The notes: generated from the letters alone by a model not told the origin. A stretch of 64,000 nucleotides of DNA from Kumtagia yinganensis (GCF_040081985.1 NZ_JBEBMH010000007.1:1-64000), one strand, 5' to 3'; counted from the first letter of the stretch, positions 41,338 to 50,085 are shown. Program-made: numbers and translations.

Positions 41338-42342
41338 CTACTCGCTCATCGCCGAAAGCCACTCGTCGACCCAGGCCTTGCGGTTCTCCTCGACCTCCTC
41401 GGGGCTGTAGATCAGCGTCTTTTCCGGCTTCACCAGCGTGTCGAAGGCGGCGTTGAGCGGCTTGTCGGTTTTCCCCGCCGGGAACATCCAGTTGGTCTCG
41501 GGAATGACGTCCTGGAATTTCGGGCCGGTCATGAAGGCGAGGAACTGCTTTGCCAGCGGATTGGCGGCGCCGGTGGTGGTCATGCCGGCCACCTCGACCT
41601 GCAGGTAGTGGCCTTCGGAGAACGGCGCGGCCTTGTACTTCTCGGTGTTCTCCGCGACGATGTGGTAGGCTGGCGAGGTGGTGTAGGACAGCACCATCGG
41701 CGCCTCGCCCTTGGTGAACAGGCTATAGGCCTCGCTCCAGCCCGGCGTGACGGTCAGCACGCGCTTGCGAAGTTTTGCCCAGGCAGCGGGGGTATCGTCG
41801 CCATAGACGGAGCGCACCCAGAGCAGCAGGCCAAGCCCGGGAGTCGCGGTGCGCGGGTCCTGAATGACGATTTTTTGCGCCGGGTCGCCGTCGACCAACT
41901 CATGCAGGCTCTTCGGCGGGTTCGGCAGTTTTTCGGAATCGTAGATGACGGCGAAGTAGCCGTAATCGAACGGCACGAAAGTGTCGTCGCTCCAGCCGCC
42001 AGGCACATTGATGGCCGACGTGTCGACGCCCGAGGGCGCGAACAGGCCGGTCGCCTTGGCGTCGGCGGTCAGGTTGGTGTCGAGGCCGAGCACGATGTCA
42101 GCCTTGGTGCCGGCGCCTTCCAGCTTCACGCGGTTGAGCAGCGCGACGCCATCGGCCACGCCGACGAATTTGAGGTCGCAGCCGCATTCGGCCTCGAAAG
42201 CCTTTTCCACCTGCGGGCCTGGACCCCATTCGGAGTTGAAGCTCTCATAGCTGTAGACGGTGAGGGTCTTTTCCTCAGCGGCCGCCGGCGCAAGGCCGAG
42301 TGCCAGCAGGGCGGGGAGCAGTATCGTAAACGTCTTGCGCAT
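41338..42342 (-). CDS. thiB: Thiamine ABC transporter periplasmic binding protein
   Basis: A 334-residue periplasmic binding protein (TbpA/ThiB class) with signal peptide MRKTFTILLPALLALGLAPAAA. Family blocks: LTVYSYESFNSEWGPGPQVEKAFEAECGCDLKFV, GLDTNLTADAKATGLF, VPFDYGYFAVIYDSEKL and GWSEAYSLFTKGEAPMVLSYTTSPAYH. It binds thiamine and phosphorylated forms and hands them to ThiPQ. The ATG at 42342, directly after GGAGGCGCC, is chosen over 42354. A TPP riboswitch lies in the leader. Confidence 0.95.
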   Translation of the reverse strand: MRKTFTILLPALLALGLAPAAAEEKTLTVYSYESFNSEWGPGPQVEKAFEAECGCDLKFVGVADGVALLNRVKLEGAGTKADIVLGLDTNLTADAKATGLFAPSGVDTSAINVPGGWSDDTFVPFDYGYFAVIYDSEKLPNPPKSLHELVDGDPAQKIVIQDPRTATPGLGLLLWVRSVYGDDTPAAWAKLRKRVLTVTPGWSEAYSLFTKGEAPMVLSYTTSPAYHIVAENTEKYKAAPFSEGHYLQVEVAGMTTTGAANPLAKQFLAFMTGPKFQDVIPETNWMFPAGKTDKPLNAAFDTLVKPEKTLIYSPEEVEENRKAWVDEWLSAMSE

Positions 42343-42395
42343 CGGCGCCTCCATCGTTTGAATTGAAGGGAATGGGCGCCGGACTGTCCGATCGC

Positions 42396-42497
42396 TTCTA
42401 ATCCCTCCGCCGGTACGAGCCGGATCAGGTTCAGCGGGTTGGCGTCTAGCCTCTCAGCCGGTCAGCGATTTCCCGCAGCCGGCACCCCGTTAGAGCG
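42396..42497 (-). ncRNA. TPP riboswitch (THI element)
   Basis: On the minus strand the leader of thiB contains the conserved THI box: GGGGTGCCGG, then CTGAGAGG, then ACCCGCTGAACCTGATCCGG and GTACCGGCGGAGGGATTAG. The closing stem pairs CTAA (near 42490-42493) with TTAG (near 42398-42401). It senses thiamine pyrophosphate and represses thiBPQ. No separate terminator hairpin was found before thiB, so translational control is likely. Confidence 0.95.
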
Positions 42498-42584
42498 GGG
42501 CGGACCATAGGCCCGGCGGCGCATGCGCGCAAGCGGCTTTGTCGGCTTCCGTTTTCCGCCGCCGCCGTGATAGAGCCCTGCCGC

Positions 42585-43232
42585 ATGAGCCTTTTCACCA
42601 TCCTGCTTGGCGGCGACCTTTTCCCCACGCCCGCCGTCGCGCGCCGTGTCGCGGGATCGCGCGTCATCGCGGCCGACGCGGGAATGAAGCACGCGGCGGT
42701 CCTCGGCATCGTGCCGGAACTGTGGGTCGGCGATTTCGATTCCGAGCCGGAGACGCTGCCGGACCATCTGAAGGCGGTGCAGCGGCAGGGGTTTCCACGC
42801 GAAAAGGACAAGACGGACGGAGAGCTTGCCGCCGACATTGCGCTGTCGCTGGGCGCCACCTCGCTGCTGCTGGTCGGCGCTTTCGGTGGCGAACGCAGCG
42901 ACCACGAATTCCTGCATCTGACGCTGGCCATCCGCCTGGCGGAGAAGGGGATTCCGGTGGCACTGACCAGCGGTACGCAGGAGGGGTTTCCGCTCAGCGG
43001 AAAGTCCAAATTTTCTTATCCGAACAATACCTTGTTCAGCGTCATCGCCTTCTCGGAACTCTCCGGCCTGACGGTGACCGGCGCAAAGTGGCCACTGTAC
43101 GATGTGGAGGTGCCTTTCGGCTCGTCATGGACCGTCTCCAACGAAACCGACGGTCTTCTGAAAATCACCGTCCGCGGCGGCCGCGCCATGCTGATCGTCC
43201 ATCCGACTGCCGCCCCGGCCGGGCAGGAATAG
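42585..43232 (+). CDS. Thiamine pyrophosphokinase
   Basis: A 215-residue thiamine diphosphokinase (ThiN/TPK type). It transfers pyrophosphate from ATP to thiamine to make TPP. Motifs: ILLGGDLFPT, VIAADAGMKHA, VGDFDSEPE, FPREKDKTDGELA (the metal/substrate-binding core) and LLLVGAFGGERSDHEF. The C-terminal thiamine-binding half ends VSNETDGLLKITVRGG. It is divergent from thiB and lies beside the TPP riboswitch, so import and activation of thiamine are linked. The ATG at 42585 (MSLFTILLGG) is preferred to the upstream 42567. Confidence 0.9.
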   Translation: MSLFTILLGGDLFPTPAVARRVAGSRVIAADAGMKHAAVLGIVPELWVGDFDSEPETLPDHLKAVQRQGFPREKDKTDGELAADIALSLGATSLLLVGAFGGERSDHEFLHLTLAIRLAEKGIPVALTSGTQEGFPLSGKSKFSYPNNTLFSVIAFSELSGLTVTGAKWPLYDVEVPFGSSWTVSNETDGLLKITVRGGRAMLIVHPTAAPAGQE

Positions 43233-43242
43233 AAAGACCGAC

Positions 43243-45057
43243 ATGGCTCCTCCGCTGCTTGCCCTCGACGGCATACGCCTGACTTTTGGCGGCACGCCCT
43301 TGCTTGACGGGGCTGCCCTTTCGGCGTCCGCCGGCGACCGCATCGCGCTGGTCGGCCGCAACGGGTCGGGAAAATCGACGCTGCTGAAGATTGCCGCGGG
43401 ACTGATCGAGCCGCAGGACGGCGAGGTGTTCCGCCAGCCTTCGGCGACGATACGCTATCTTCCGCAGATTCCCGACATGGAAGGTTTTGTCACTGTACGC
43501 GCTTATGTCGAATCCGGCCTCGGGCCGGCAGACGACCCGTATCGCGCCACCTATCTCATGGAAAATCTCGGCCTGACGGGCGAGGAGGAACCGGAAAACC
43601 TGTCCGGCGGCGAGGCACGGCGCGCCGCCCTCGCCCGTGTGCTGGCGCCACAGCCCGACATCGTTCTGCTGGATGAGCCGACCAACCATCTCGACCTCGA
43701 AACCATCGAATGGCTGGAGGACGAGATCAACCGGTCGAGTTCCGCCGTCATCGTCATCTCGCACGACCGCCGTTTCCTCGAGCGCGTCAGCCGCGCCACC
43801 GTCTGGCTGGACCGCGGCCAGACGCGCCGGCTCGACAAGGGTTTCGCGCATTTCGAGGCGTGGCGCGACACGGTGCTGGAGGAAGAGGAACGCGACCAGC
43901 ACAAGCTGGCGCGCCAGATCGTGCGCGAGGAGCACTGGCTGCGTTACGGCGTCACCGCGCGGCGCAAGCGCAACATGCGCCGCCTCGGTGACCTTCAGGA
44001 CATGCGCCAGCGCCTGCGCAGCCATCGCGGACCCGAGGGGCTGGTCAACCTTGCCGCTGCCGATGCTTCCGAATCCGGAAAACTGGTGATCGAGGCCAAG
44101 GGCATCGGCAAGCGCTACGGCGACCTCACCGTGGTCGACAATTTTTCAACCCGCATTGCGCGCGGCGCGAGGATCGGCCTGGTCGGGCCGAACGGGGCGG
44201 GAAAAACGACGCTGCTGAAGATGCTGACCGGAGACCTCGCGCCGGACACCGGCTCGATCCGGCTCGGCGCCAATCTGGAGATCGCCACGCTCGACCAGAA
44301 GCGGGCAGTCGACCCGGAAGAAACGCTCTCGCATTTCCTCACCGACGGGCGTGGCGACAACCTCGTCGTCAATGGCGAGGAAAAACACGTCGTCTCCTAC
44401 ATGAAGGATTTTCTGTTCAAGCCAGAGCAGGCGCGTACGCCGATCCGTGAACTGTCCGGCGGCGAGCGGGCGCGGCTTATCCTGGCGCGCGTGCTGGCGC
44501 GCGCCTCCAACATGCTGGTGCTGGACGAGCCGACCAATGACCTCGACATGGAGACGCTGGATCTGTTGCAGGAACTGGTGGCGGGTTATGCCGGCACCGT
44601 GCTGCTGGTCAGCCACGACCGCGACTTTCTCGACCGCACCGTCACCAGCGTCATCGCGCCGGACGGCGGCGGCCGCTGGATCGAATATGCCGGCGGCTAT
44701 TCCGACATGCTGGCGCAGCGCGGCGGCACGAAACTCGCGGACCGGCGCAAGGATGCCAGACCGGACAACGGTTCCGCGCCGAGGACCGAGCCCGCGCAGC
44801 CGTCACCGAAGGCACCGGCGCAAAAACTCTCCTTCAAGCAGAAATTCGCGCTGGAGAACCTGCCGAAGAAGATGGAGGCGGTATCCGTTTCAATCTCGGC
44901 GCTGGAGGACCGCATAGCCGATCCCGCCTTCTACACGCGCGATCCCGGCGGTTTCCAGAAGACCATCGCCGCGCTGGACAAGGAGCGCGCGACCCTGAAG
45001 GCGCTGGAAGACGAATGGCTTGAACTCGAAATGCTGCGCGAGGAGATGGAAGGGTAG
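43243..45057 (+). CDS. ABC-F family ATPase, Uup-like
   Basis: A 604-residue soluble protein with two ABC domains. Domain 1 Walker A is GRNGSGKST (about 38-46), signature NLSGGEARRAALARVL; domain 2 Walker A is GPNGAGKTT, signature ELSGGERARLILARVL. The Pro/Ala-rich linker (about 495-530) and a C-terminal coiled coil (SFKQKFALENLPKKMEAVSVSISALEDRIAD to the end) are characteristic of Uup, which acts in DNA/ribosome maintenance. It starts 10 bp after the thiamine pyrophosphokinase stop and may share its transcript. It is distinct from the ABC-F gene at 17168-18790. Confidence 0.9.
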   Translation: MAPPLLALDGIRLTFGGTPLLDGAALSASAGDRIALVGRNGSGKSTLLKIAAGLIEPQDGEVFRQPSATIRYLPQIPDMEGFVTVRAYVESGLGPADDPYRATYLMENLGLTGEEEPENLSGGEARRAALARVLAPQPDIVLLDEPTNHLDLETIEWLEDEINRSSSAVIVISHDRRFLERVSRATVWLDRGQTRRLDKGFAHFEAWRDTVLEEEERDQHKLARQIVREEHWLRYGVTARRKRNMRRLGDLQDMRQRLRSHRGPEGLVNLAAADASESGKLVIEAKGIGKRYGDLTVVDNFSTRIARGARIGLVGPNGAGKTTLLKMLTGDLAPDTGSIRLGANLEIATLDQKRAVDPEETLSHFLTDGRGDNLVVNGEEKHVVSYMKDFLFKPEQARTPIRELSGGERARLILARVLARASNMLVLDEPTNDLDMETLDLLQELVAGYAGTVLLVSHDRDFLDRTVTSVIAPDGGGRWIEYAGGYSDMLAQRGGTKLADRRKDARPDNGSAPRTEPAQPSPKAPAQKLSFKQKFALENLPKKMEAVSVSISALEDRIADPAFYTRDPGGFQKTIAALDKERATLKALEDEWLELEMLREEMEG

Positions 45058-45101
45058 TCGGGCCGGATTTCTCCTTGACCGGTTGCAAGGCCGGCATTCA
45101 T

Positions 45102-45118
45102 GCGCATAGGATATGCGC
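45102..45118. promoter_or_regulatory. Putative CcdAB operator
   Basis: GCGCATA and TATGCGC are perfect 7-bp arms around GGA, 24 bp before the chosen ccdA ATG. Type II toxin-antitoxin operons usually repress themselves at such sites; inferred from position only. Confidence 0.45.
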
Positions 45119-45141
45119 GTCTTCTGGATTGGGAATGCGTC

Positions 45142-45384
45142 ATGCGCGCCGGGGCCCGTTCCGTAGTGCGAAAGCCGACCAACCTTACTCTCGACGCCCG
45201 TCTGGTCGTCGAGGCCAAGAATCTCGACATCAACATCTCGCGCGTTGCCGAGGAAAGCATCGCCAAAGCGGTGAGCGAGGAAAAAGCGCGGCTTTGGAAG
45301 ATCGAGAATCGCGACGTCATCCAGAGCCTCAATGATTACGCGGAAAAGCAGGGCCTGCCGCTAGACGAGCCGCAGCAAGCCTGA
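45142..45384 (+). CDS. ccdA: CcdA-type antitoxin
   Basis: An 80-residue antitoxin of the CcdA family. The N-terminal part is a ribbon-helix-helix DNA-binding segment (RKPTNLTLDARLVVEAKNLDINISRVAEESIAKAV) and the C-terminal part (EEKARLWKIENRDVIQSLNDYAEKQGLPLDE) is the disordered toxin-neutralising region. The stop codon overlaps the ccdB start (TGATGG). The ATG at 45142 is chosen; one at 45100 would add 14 residues and overlap the inverted repeat upstream. Confidence 0.9.
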   Translation: MRAGARSVVRKPTNLTLDARLVVEAKNLDINISRVAEESIAKAVSEEKARLWKIENRDVIQSLNDYAEKQGLPLDEPQQA

Positions 45385-45683
45385 TGGCCAGATACGATGT
45401 GTTTCCCAACCCCTCGGGCGACGGCTTCCTGCTCGAACTTCAGGCCGATCTCTTGAGTGACCTCAACACGAGGGTAGTGGCGCCGCTGCTCCCTGCGACC
45501 GCGTCGGTGAAGGTCATACGCAGGCTCAATCCCACCTTCACCATCGATGGCAAGCAATACATCATGTTTGCGCACTTGATCGCGACCGTTCCGCTGTCGC
45601 GCCTGTCGGAGCCGCGAACGAATTTTGTTCGTCACCAGGAAGAGATCGTGGCGGCGCTCGAAATGCTCTTCCAGGGCTTTTAA
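45384..45683 (+). CDS. ccdB: CcdB-type toxin
   Basis: A 99-residue gyrase-poisoning toxin of the CcdB family. Recognisable blocks are RYDVFPNPSGDGFLLELQADLLSDLNTRVVAPLLP, LNPTFTIDGKQYIMFAHLIATVPLSRL and the C-terminal ALEMLFQGF; in CcdB the last residues contact GyrA and are essential. The length and C-terminus look intact, so the toxin is probably active. It is translationally coupled to ccdA. Chromosomal location and neighbours suggest a stabilisation or domesticated module. Confidence 0.92.
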   Translation: MARYDVFPNPSGDGFLLELQADLLSDLNTRVVAPLLPATASVKVIRRLNPTFTIDGKQYIMFAHLIATVPLSRLSEPRTNFVRHQEEIVAALEMLFQGF

Positions 45684-45721
45684 AGCGGTGAGTGGCCTCG
45701 CGCCGCAGCGGTCTCGAACAA

Positions 45722-47671
45722 TCAGCCGCTGCCTGCCGCCTCCCAGGCCTTCAGCGCCTCGTCGAACACTTTCGCGCCGGGAATGCCCTTTTCCATCGTG
45801 AACAGAGCGCGGCGGCCGGACTTGTACTGAACCGGCACGTCGATCCAGGCCTGGCTGCGCAGCAGGCGCGTGTTCGCCTCGATCTCCGGCTTGCTGTCGT
45901 TGAGCGCGATCAGGAAGAAGCCGTCGGCGATCTTGGCGGGAATGCCGAGCAGCGGGCTGCCGGCCTCCTGTTCCGAGCCTTTGAGCGACAGGCGCAGCAC
46001 ATTGTCGATGCCGCCGCCCTCGAAACCCTGCGGCGTGAGGAAGATCATCTCGACGATGTGGCTCGCCGGCAGGGTTCTGTCGGCGTTGCGGCGGATGGTC
46101 ATGCGCAGTTGCACGTCCTTGCCGGGGATCGTCGCTTCGGCGCGGATGGCCGGTTCAGGCGGCAGGTCGCCGCCGGGGGATTCCTGCACCAGCGACCAGA
46201 CGATCGAGCCTGGCTCGGCGGATGCCTCGGCGACGTTGGTGCGCTCCTCGTAGAAGATCGCGCGCTGCCCGACCGGAACCGACTGTTCCTGCTGCGCGGC
46301 CTGCGTGGCCGGCGCGGGCTGGGCCGGTGTGGCAGAATCGGTTGCGGCAGGAGGCTCGGCAGCGGGTGTTTCAGCCGCCGGCGGCGTTTCGGCGGCCGGC
46401 ACAGGCGTTTCGGCAACCGCGGCCGGCGGCTCGTTCGGCGACGCGGCATTGGCAGGCGGGGCCGCCGCGTCCGGTGCGGGAGTCCCAGCGGCCGGCGCCG
46501 TCTCTGGGGCCGGCGTTGTCTCGGAGGCTGGCGTCTCTCCGGTCGCGGCGGGGGCTTGTGCCGTCGTTTCCGAAGATTCCGCCGGCGATTGCGCCGCTGT
46601 GGGCGGCTGGGTCGCGGCCGGGGGCTCAGCCGTTGGCGGCTCGACTGGTTCGGTGGCCGGCATGGAAGGCTGCGTCACGGCTGCGACAGAGGTTCCTTCG
46701 CCGATTGCCGCTGGCCCTCCGGCCGGCCCTGCGTCAATCTCGGTGCCATCGGGGCTGAGGCGCTGCGTGAATTTCTGGGGCCCCGCATTCGCCGGCTCGG
46801 GCGCCGTGGCCTCCGGCGCCGGCTGGGCAGGTTCAGGCGCAGCCGGCGGCTGAACCGCCGCGACATCGGGAGCGGGAGTCTCGGTTGCCGGCTGCTCCGG
46901 TGTCGCCGCCGGTTCGTTCGAGGAGAGGTGCGCGCCGGTTATGCCGACGCGCGCCAGCAATTGCTCGACCTGATCGGGCTTCGCCCAAACCAGGTATCCG
47001 CCGCCCGCGAGGATTGCCAGGACCACGGCGGCGGCTATGAGGCGGCCGTAGCCGCGGCGACGCTCCGGTTCCTCTTCCGGCGCGATCGTCTCGCCATCGT
47101 CCCGCTCCGGCAGGAACGAAGGCGGAGCATCGTCATTGCTGCGCTCCTCGTCCACGACCTCATCGATCGGCTTCGGATCGTTGGCGCTAACCGGCGAGGT
47201 TGCCGGCGCTTCGGGGCGCGGAGCCGGCTCCGTCCTTGCGGGAGGTGAAGCGGGAACCGGCGATTTCGCCGGAGCCGGAGCTGGAGCCGGCGCTTTTGCC
47301 ACCGGTGCCGGGGCGGCGGGCTTGGCTGCGACAGGGGCAGCGAGCGATTTGTCGGCGGCGGGAACCTTGGCAGCCGGATCGCGCAGCGGGATGTGCGGAG
47401 CCGGATTCTTCAGCGAAGCAAAGACACTCTCCAACTCGCTCAGCGGATCGGCTGGCTTGCCGCGCGCATATTCCTTCTCGACCTGGACGATCGCTTCCTC
47501 GAGCGCCTGCTTCTGCTTGGCGACCACGCCGTCCGGCAACGGCGGATTCATCGCCGCCAGTTTTCCCGAAATGGTGATGCGCGCCTTCTCGTACACCTTC
47601 TCGCGCATCGCGGGCGTGGTGTCGCTCAAGCCTTCCAGGGTCTTTTTCAGGACCGCTACGAAATCCGCCAT
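45722..47671 (-). CDS. Pro/Ala-rich single-span membrane protein, function unknown
   Basis: A 649-residue protein that I do not recognise as a named family. The first 90 residues are a conserved helical cytoplasmic domain (MADFVAVLKKTLEGLSDTTPAMREKVYEKARITISGKL). A Pro/Ala-rich stretch (90-200) precedes one membrane span at about 209-230 (GRLIAAAVVLAILAGGGYLVW). A long Pro/Ala/Glu linker (about 235-468) leads to a folded C-terminal domain (469-649) with RAIFYEERTN and LRMTIRRNADRTLPASHIVEMIFLTP. The topology N-in, C-out suggests a periplasm-spanning anchor. It lies downstream of purA on the same strand. Confidence 0.75.
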   Translation of the reverse strand: MADFVAVLKKTLEGLSDTTPAMREKVYEKARITISGKLAAMNPPLPDGVVAKQKQALEEAIVQVEKEYARGKPADPLSELESVFASLKNPAPHIPLRDPAAKVPAADKSLAAPVAAKPAAPAPVAKAPAPAPAPAKSPVPASPPARTEPAPRPEAPATSPVSANDPKPIDEVVDEERSNDDAPPSFLPERDDGETIAPEEEPERRRGYGRLIAAAVVLAILAGGGYLVWAKPDQVEQLLARVGITGAHLSSNEPAATPEQPATETPAPDVAAVQPPAAPEPAQPAPEATAPEPANAGPQKFTQRLSPDGTEIDAGPAGGPAAIGEGTSVAAVTQPSMPATEPVEPPTAEPPAATQPPTAAQSPAESSETTAQAPAATGETPASETTPAPETAPAAGTPAPDAAAPPANAASPNEPPAAVAETPVPAAETPPAAETPAAEPPAATDSATPAQPAPATQAAQQEQSVPVGQRAIFYEERTNVAEASAEPGSIVWSLVQESPGGDLPPEPAIRAEATIPGKDVQLRMTIRRNADRTLPASHIVEMIFLTPQGFEGGGIDNVLRLSLKGSEQEAGSPLLGIPAKIADGFFLIALNDSKPEIEANTRLLRSQAWIDVPVQYKSGRRALFTMEKGIPGAKVFDEALKAWEAAGSG

Positions 47672-47743
47672 TCTACTGTCGACCTGTGGTCTGGATTGCC
47701 CGCGGCGCGCCGGCCGGCGGCGGCAGTTCGGGATTCGCCAAAA

Positions 47744-49033
47744 TTAATCTTGAAACGGGTCGGTCACAAGTATCGTGTCGTCCCGTTCCGGACTGGTGGA
47801 AAGCAGCGCGACGGGCGCGCCGATCAGTTCCTCGATGTATCGCACGTATTTCACCGCCTGGGCCGGCAATTCGGCCCAGCTTCTCGCCCCGGCCGTCGTT
47901 TGCGACCACCCTTGGAGGGTTTCATAGATCGGTTTAACCGCAGCTTGTGCCCGCATTGAGGCAGGAAGATAGTCGATTCTCTGCCCGTCAAGCTCGTAAC
48001 CGACGCATATTTTGATTTCCTTCAGGCCGTCGAGCACGTCCAGCTTGGTCAGCGCTATGCCCGTTATGCCCGAGGTCTTGACCGTCTGGCGCACCAGCAC
48101 CGCGTCGAACCAGCCGCAGCGGCGCGGACGGCCGGTGTTGACGCCGACCTCCCGGCCGACGGTCGCCAGATGGCGGCCGATCTCGTCGTCGAGTTCGCAG
48201 GGGAACGGCCCTTCGCCGACGCGGGTCGTATAGGCCTTGGTGATGCCCAGCACATAGCCGATCGCCGTCGGGCCAAGGCCGGAGCCTGCCGCCGCCTGTC
48301 CTGCCACGGTGTTCGACGAGGTGACGAACGGATAGGTGCCGTGGTCATTGTCGAGCAGGGCGCCTTGAGCGCCCTCGAACAGGATGCGCGCGCCGGCGCG
48401 GCGCTTCTCGTCGAGCACGCGCCAGACCTGGTCCATGAAAGGCAGGATCTTTTCGGCGATCGAGGTCAGTTCCTCATGGATCGCAGCCGCTTCGATCTCG
48501 GCCAGGCCCATGCCGCGCCGCAGCGCGTTGTGGTGGGTGAGCAGCCGCTCGATCTTGAGCATCAGCGTCTCGGGCTCGGCGAGGTCGATCAGCCGGATGG
48601 CGCGGCGGCCGACCTTGTCCTCGTAAGCAGGGCCGATGCCGCGCCGCGTGGTGCCGATCTTGAGGGCGGAATTGGCGTCCTCGCGGATGCCGTCGAGTTC
48701 GCGATGCAGCGACAGGATCAGCGGTGCGTTGTCGGCGATGCGCAGCACCTCGGGCGTGATCGTAACCCCTTGGCCGCGCAGCTTCTCCATTTCCTGGACG
48801 AAATGATGCGGGTCGACGACCACGCCGTTGCCAATGACCGACAACTTGCCCTGGACGAGGCCGGATGGCAGCAGCGCGAGCTTGTAGCTGACGCCGCCGA
48901 TGACCAGCGTGTGACCGGCATTGTGACCGCCATGGAAACGCACGACCACATCGGCGCGGTCGGCCAGCCAGTCGACGATCTTGCCCTTGCCTTCGTCGCC
49001 CCATTGCGAGCCGACGACCACCACATTGGCCAT
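47744..49033 (-). CDS. purA: Adenylosuccinate synthetase
   Basis: A 429-residue PurA. It converts IMP, aspartate and GTP to adenylosuccinate in AMP synthesis. The GTP-binding GDEGKGK is at 12-18, and GHNAGHT and GTYPFVTSSNTVAG are conserved. The length is normal. It is followed by the Pro/Ala-rich membrane protein gene after 72 bp, with no terminator seen between them, so cotranscription is possible. The start ATG at 49033 is preceded by GAGGAAAT. Confidence 0.97.
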   Translation of the reverse strand: MANVVVVGSQWGDEGKGKIVDWLADRADVVVRFHGGHNAGHTLVIGGVSYKLALLPSGLVQGKLSVIGNGVVVDPHHFVQEMEKLRGQGVTITPEVLRIADNAPLILSLHRELDGIREDANSALKIGTTRRGIGPAYEDKVGRRAIRLIDLAEPETLMLKIERLLTHHNALRRGMGLAEIEAAAIHEELTSIAEKILPFMDQVWRVLDEKRRAGARILFEGAQGALLDNDHGTYPFVTSSNTVAGQAAAGSGLGPTAIGYVLGITKAYTTRVGEGPFPCELDDEIGRHLATVGREVGVNTGRPRRCGWFDAVLVRQTVKTSGITGIALTKLDVLDGLKEIKICVGYELDGQRIDYLPASMRAQAAVKPIYETLQGWSQTTAGARSWAELPAQAVKYVRYIEELIGAPVALLSTSPERDDTILVTDPFQD

Positions 49034-49279
49034 GTCATTTCCTCAAACACAGAAAGCCCGGAACCGGGCAACGGGCTTCTATAGCGGCAAGGTTACGCGA
49101 GCGCGACCTTTGTCATCGGTGAAAAAGGGATACGGGCACAATAATTTTCCGGATTTCAGACGGTTTCGCTCCGGCCGGCATATCGCCGGGCAAGGGTATA
49201 AGAGTTGGGAACGGGCTCGGGCGGAACGGTTTGCCGATGGAGAAACAAGGCAGACAAGTTTGGCGATCCGCCTCCAATA

Positions 49280-49295
49280 TGCTATCACGATAGCA
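49280..49295. promoter_or_regulatory. Putative FitAB-type operator
   Basis: TGCTATC and GATAGCA are perfect 7-bp arms around AC, 17 bp upstream of the antitoxin ATG. The half-site matches the TGCTATCA sequence bound by the gonococcal FitAB complex, although the spacing differs. This is probably the autoregulatory site. Confidence 0.6.
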
Positions 49296-49311
49296 AATTG
49301 GGAGTTGAAAC

Positions 49312-49563
49312 ATGGGGCAAATCCTCGTCCGGCGCGTCGATGACAACCTGAAGACCCGCCTGAAGCAGCGGGCAGCAAGGCATGGCGTAAGCATGGAAGA
49401 AGAGGTGCGCGCCATCCTGCAGGATATCGTTCTGCGCGACGAACCGAGGGTGCCGGGTCTTGGCACCAGGATCGCTGAACTGTTCAAGGACATTCCCGGC
49501 AACGACGAACCGCTTCCACACCTTCCGGACGAGCCGGTCCGGCCGGCGCGGTTCGGCGAGTGA
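49312..49563 (+). CDS. FitA-like antitoxin (ribbon-helix-helix)
   Basis: An 83-residue plasmid-stability type antitoxin. The N-terminal ribbon-helix-helix (MGQILVRRVDDNLKTRLKQRAARHGVSMEEEVRAILQDIV, 1-40) is typical of FitA/VapB-like proteins. The C-terminal half (GLGTRIAELFKDI ... LPHLPDEPVRPARFGE) is the toxin-binding tail. The stop overlaps the toxin GTG start (GTGA). A TGCTATC palindrome lies just upstream. Together with the PIN toxin it forms a type II toxin-antitoxin pair. Confidence 0.88.
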   Translation: MGQILVRRVDDNLKTRLKQRAARHGVSMEEEVRAILQDIVLRDEPRVPGLGTRIAELFKDIPGNDEPLPHLPDEPVRPARFGE

Positions 49564-49979
49564 TCGTTTTCGACACGAATGTCTTGTCCGCCCTGATGAT
49601 GCCGGAGCGGAACGCTGCGATCGTCGAATGGGCTGACGGGCAGCCGGCGGAGTCGATCTGGACGACGGCGGTCTGCGTCCTGGAGATCAGGACTGGAATC
49701 CTGTTTCTGCCGGACGGCCGCCGAAAAGAGAGGCTCGGCGCGGGCTTCAGCCGACTGCTTCGGGAACAGCTTTCTGGCCGAATCCTGCCGTTCGATGCCG
49801 ATGCCGCCGAGCGGGCGGCCGGAATCGCTGCCTCCCGGACACTCCGGGGCAGCAATGTTGGGACCTGGGACATCCAAATCGCCGGCATCGTCATTGTGCG
49901 AAATGCCACGCTGGCGACCCGCAACACCAAGGATTTTGGCGACCTCGACATCCGCCTGGTCAATCCCTGGAACGTTTGA
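49560..49979 (+). CDS. FitB/VapC-like PIN-domain toxin
   Basis: A 139-residue PIN-domain ribonuclease. The first acidic residue is in MIVFDTNVLSALMMPE (Asp5), and further acidic positions lie in LEIRTGIL (Glu) and in the region IQIAGIVIVRNATLATRNTKDFGDL (aspartates). These would bind Mg2+ or Mn2+ for RNA cleavage. The start is GTG and overlaps the antitoxin stop by 4 bp. Length and motifs look intact, so it is likely functional. It sits between purA and the aldolase gene. Confidence 0.9.
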   Translation: MIVFDTNVLSALMMPERNAAIVEWADGQPAESIWTTAVCVLEIRTGILFLPDGRRKERLGAGFSRLLREQLSGRILPFDADAAERAAGIAASRTLRGSNVGTWDIQIAGIVIVRNATLATRNTKDFGDLDIRLVNPWNV

Positions 49980-50085
49980 CCGGTTGCAGCGAGTCATCCC
50001 CGATTGCGCGCGCTTCGAACTCCGTGGCAATGTCTCCGAAACAGCAAAGGGCGCTCGATCCGACGTCCTCACAAGGGAGACCGGC

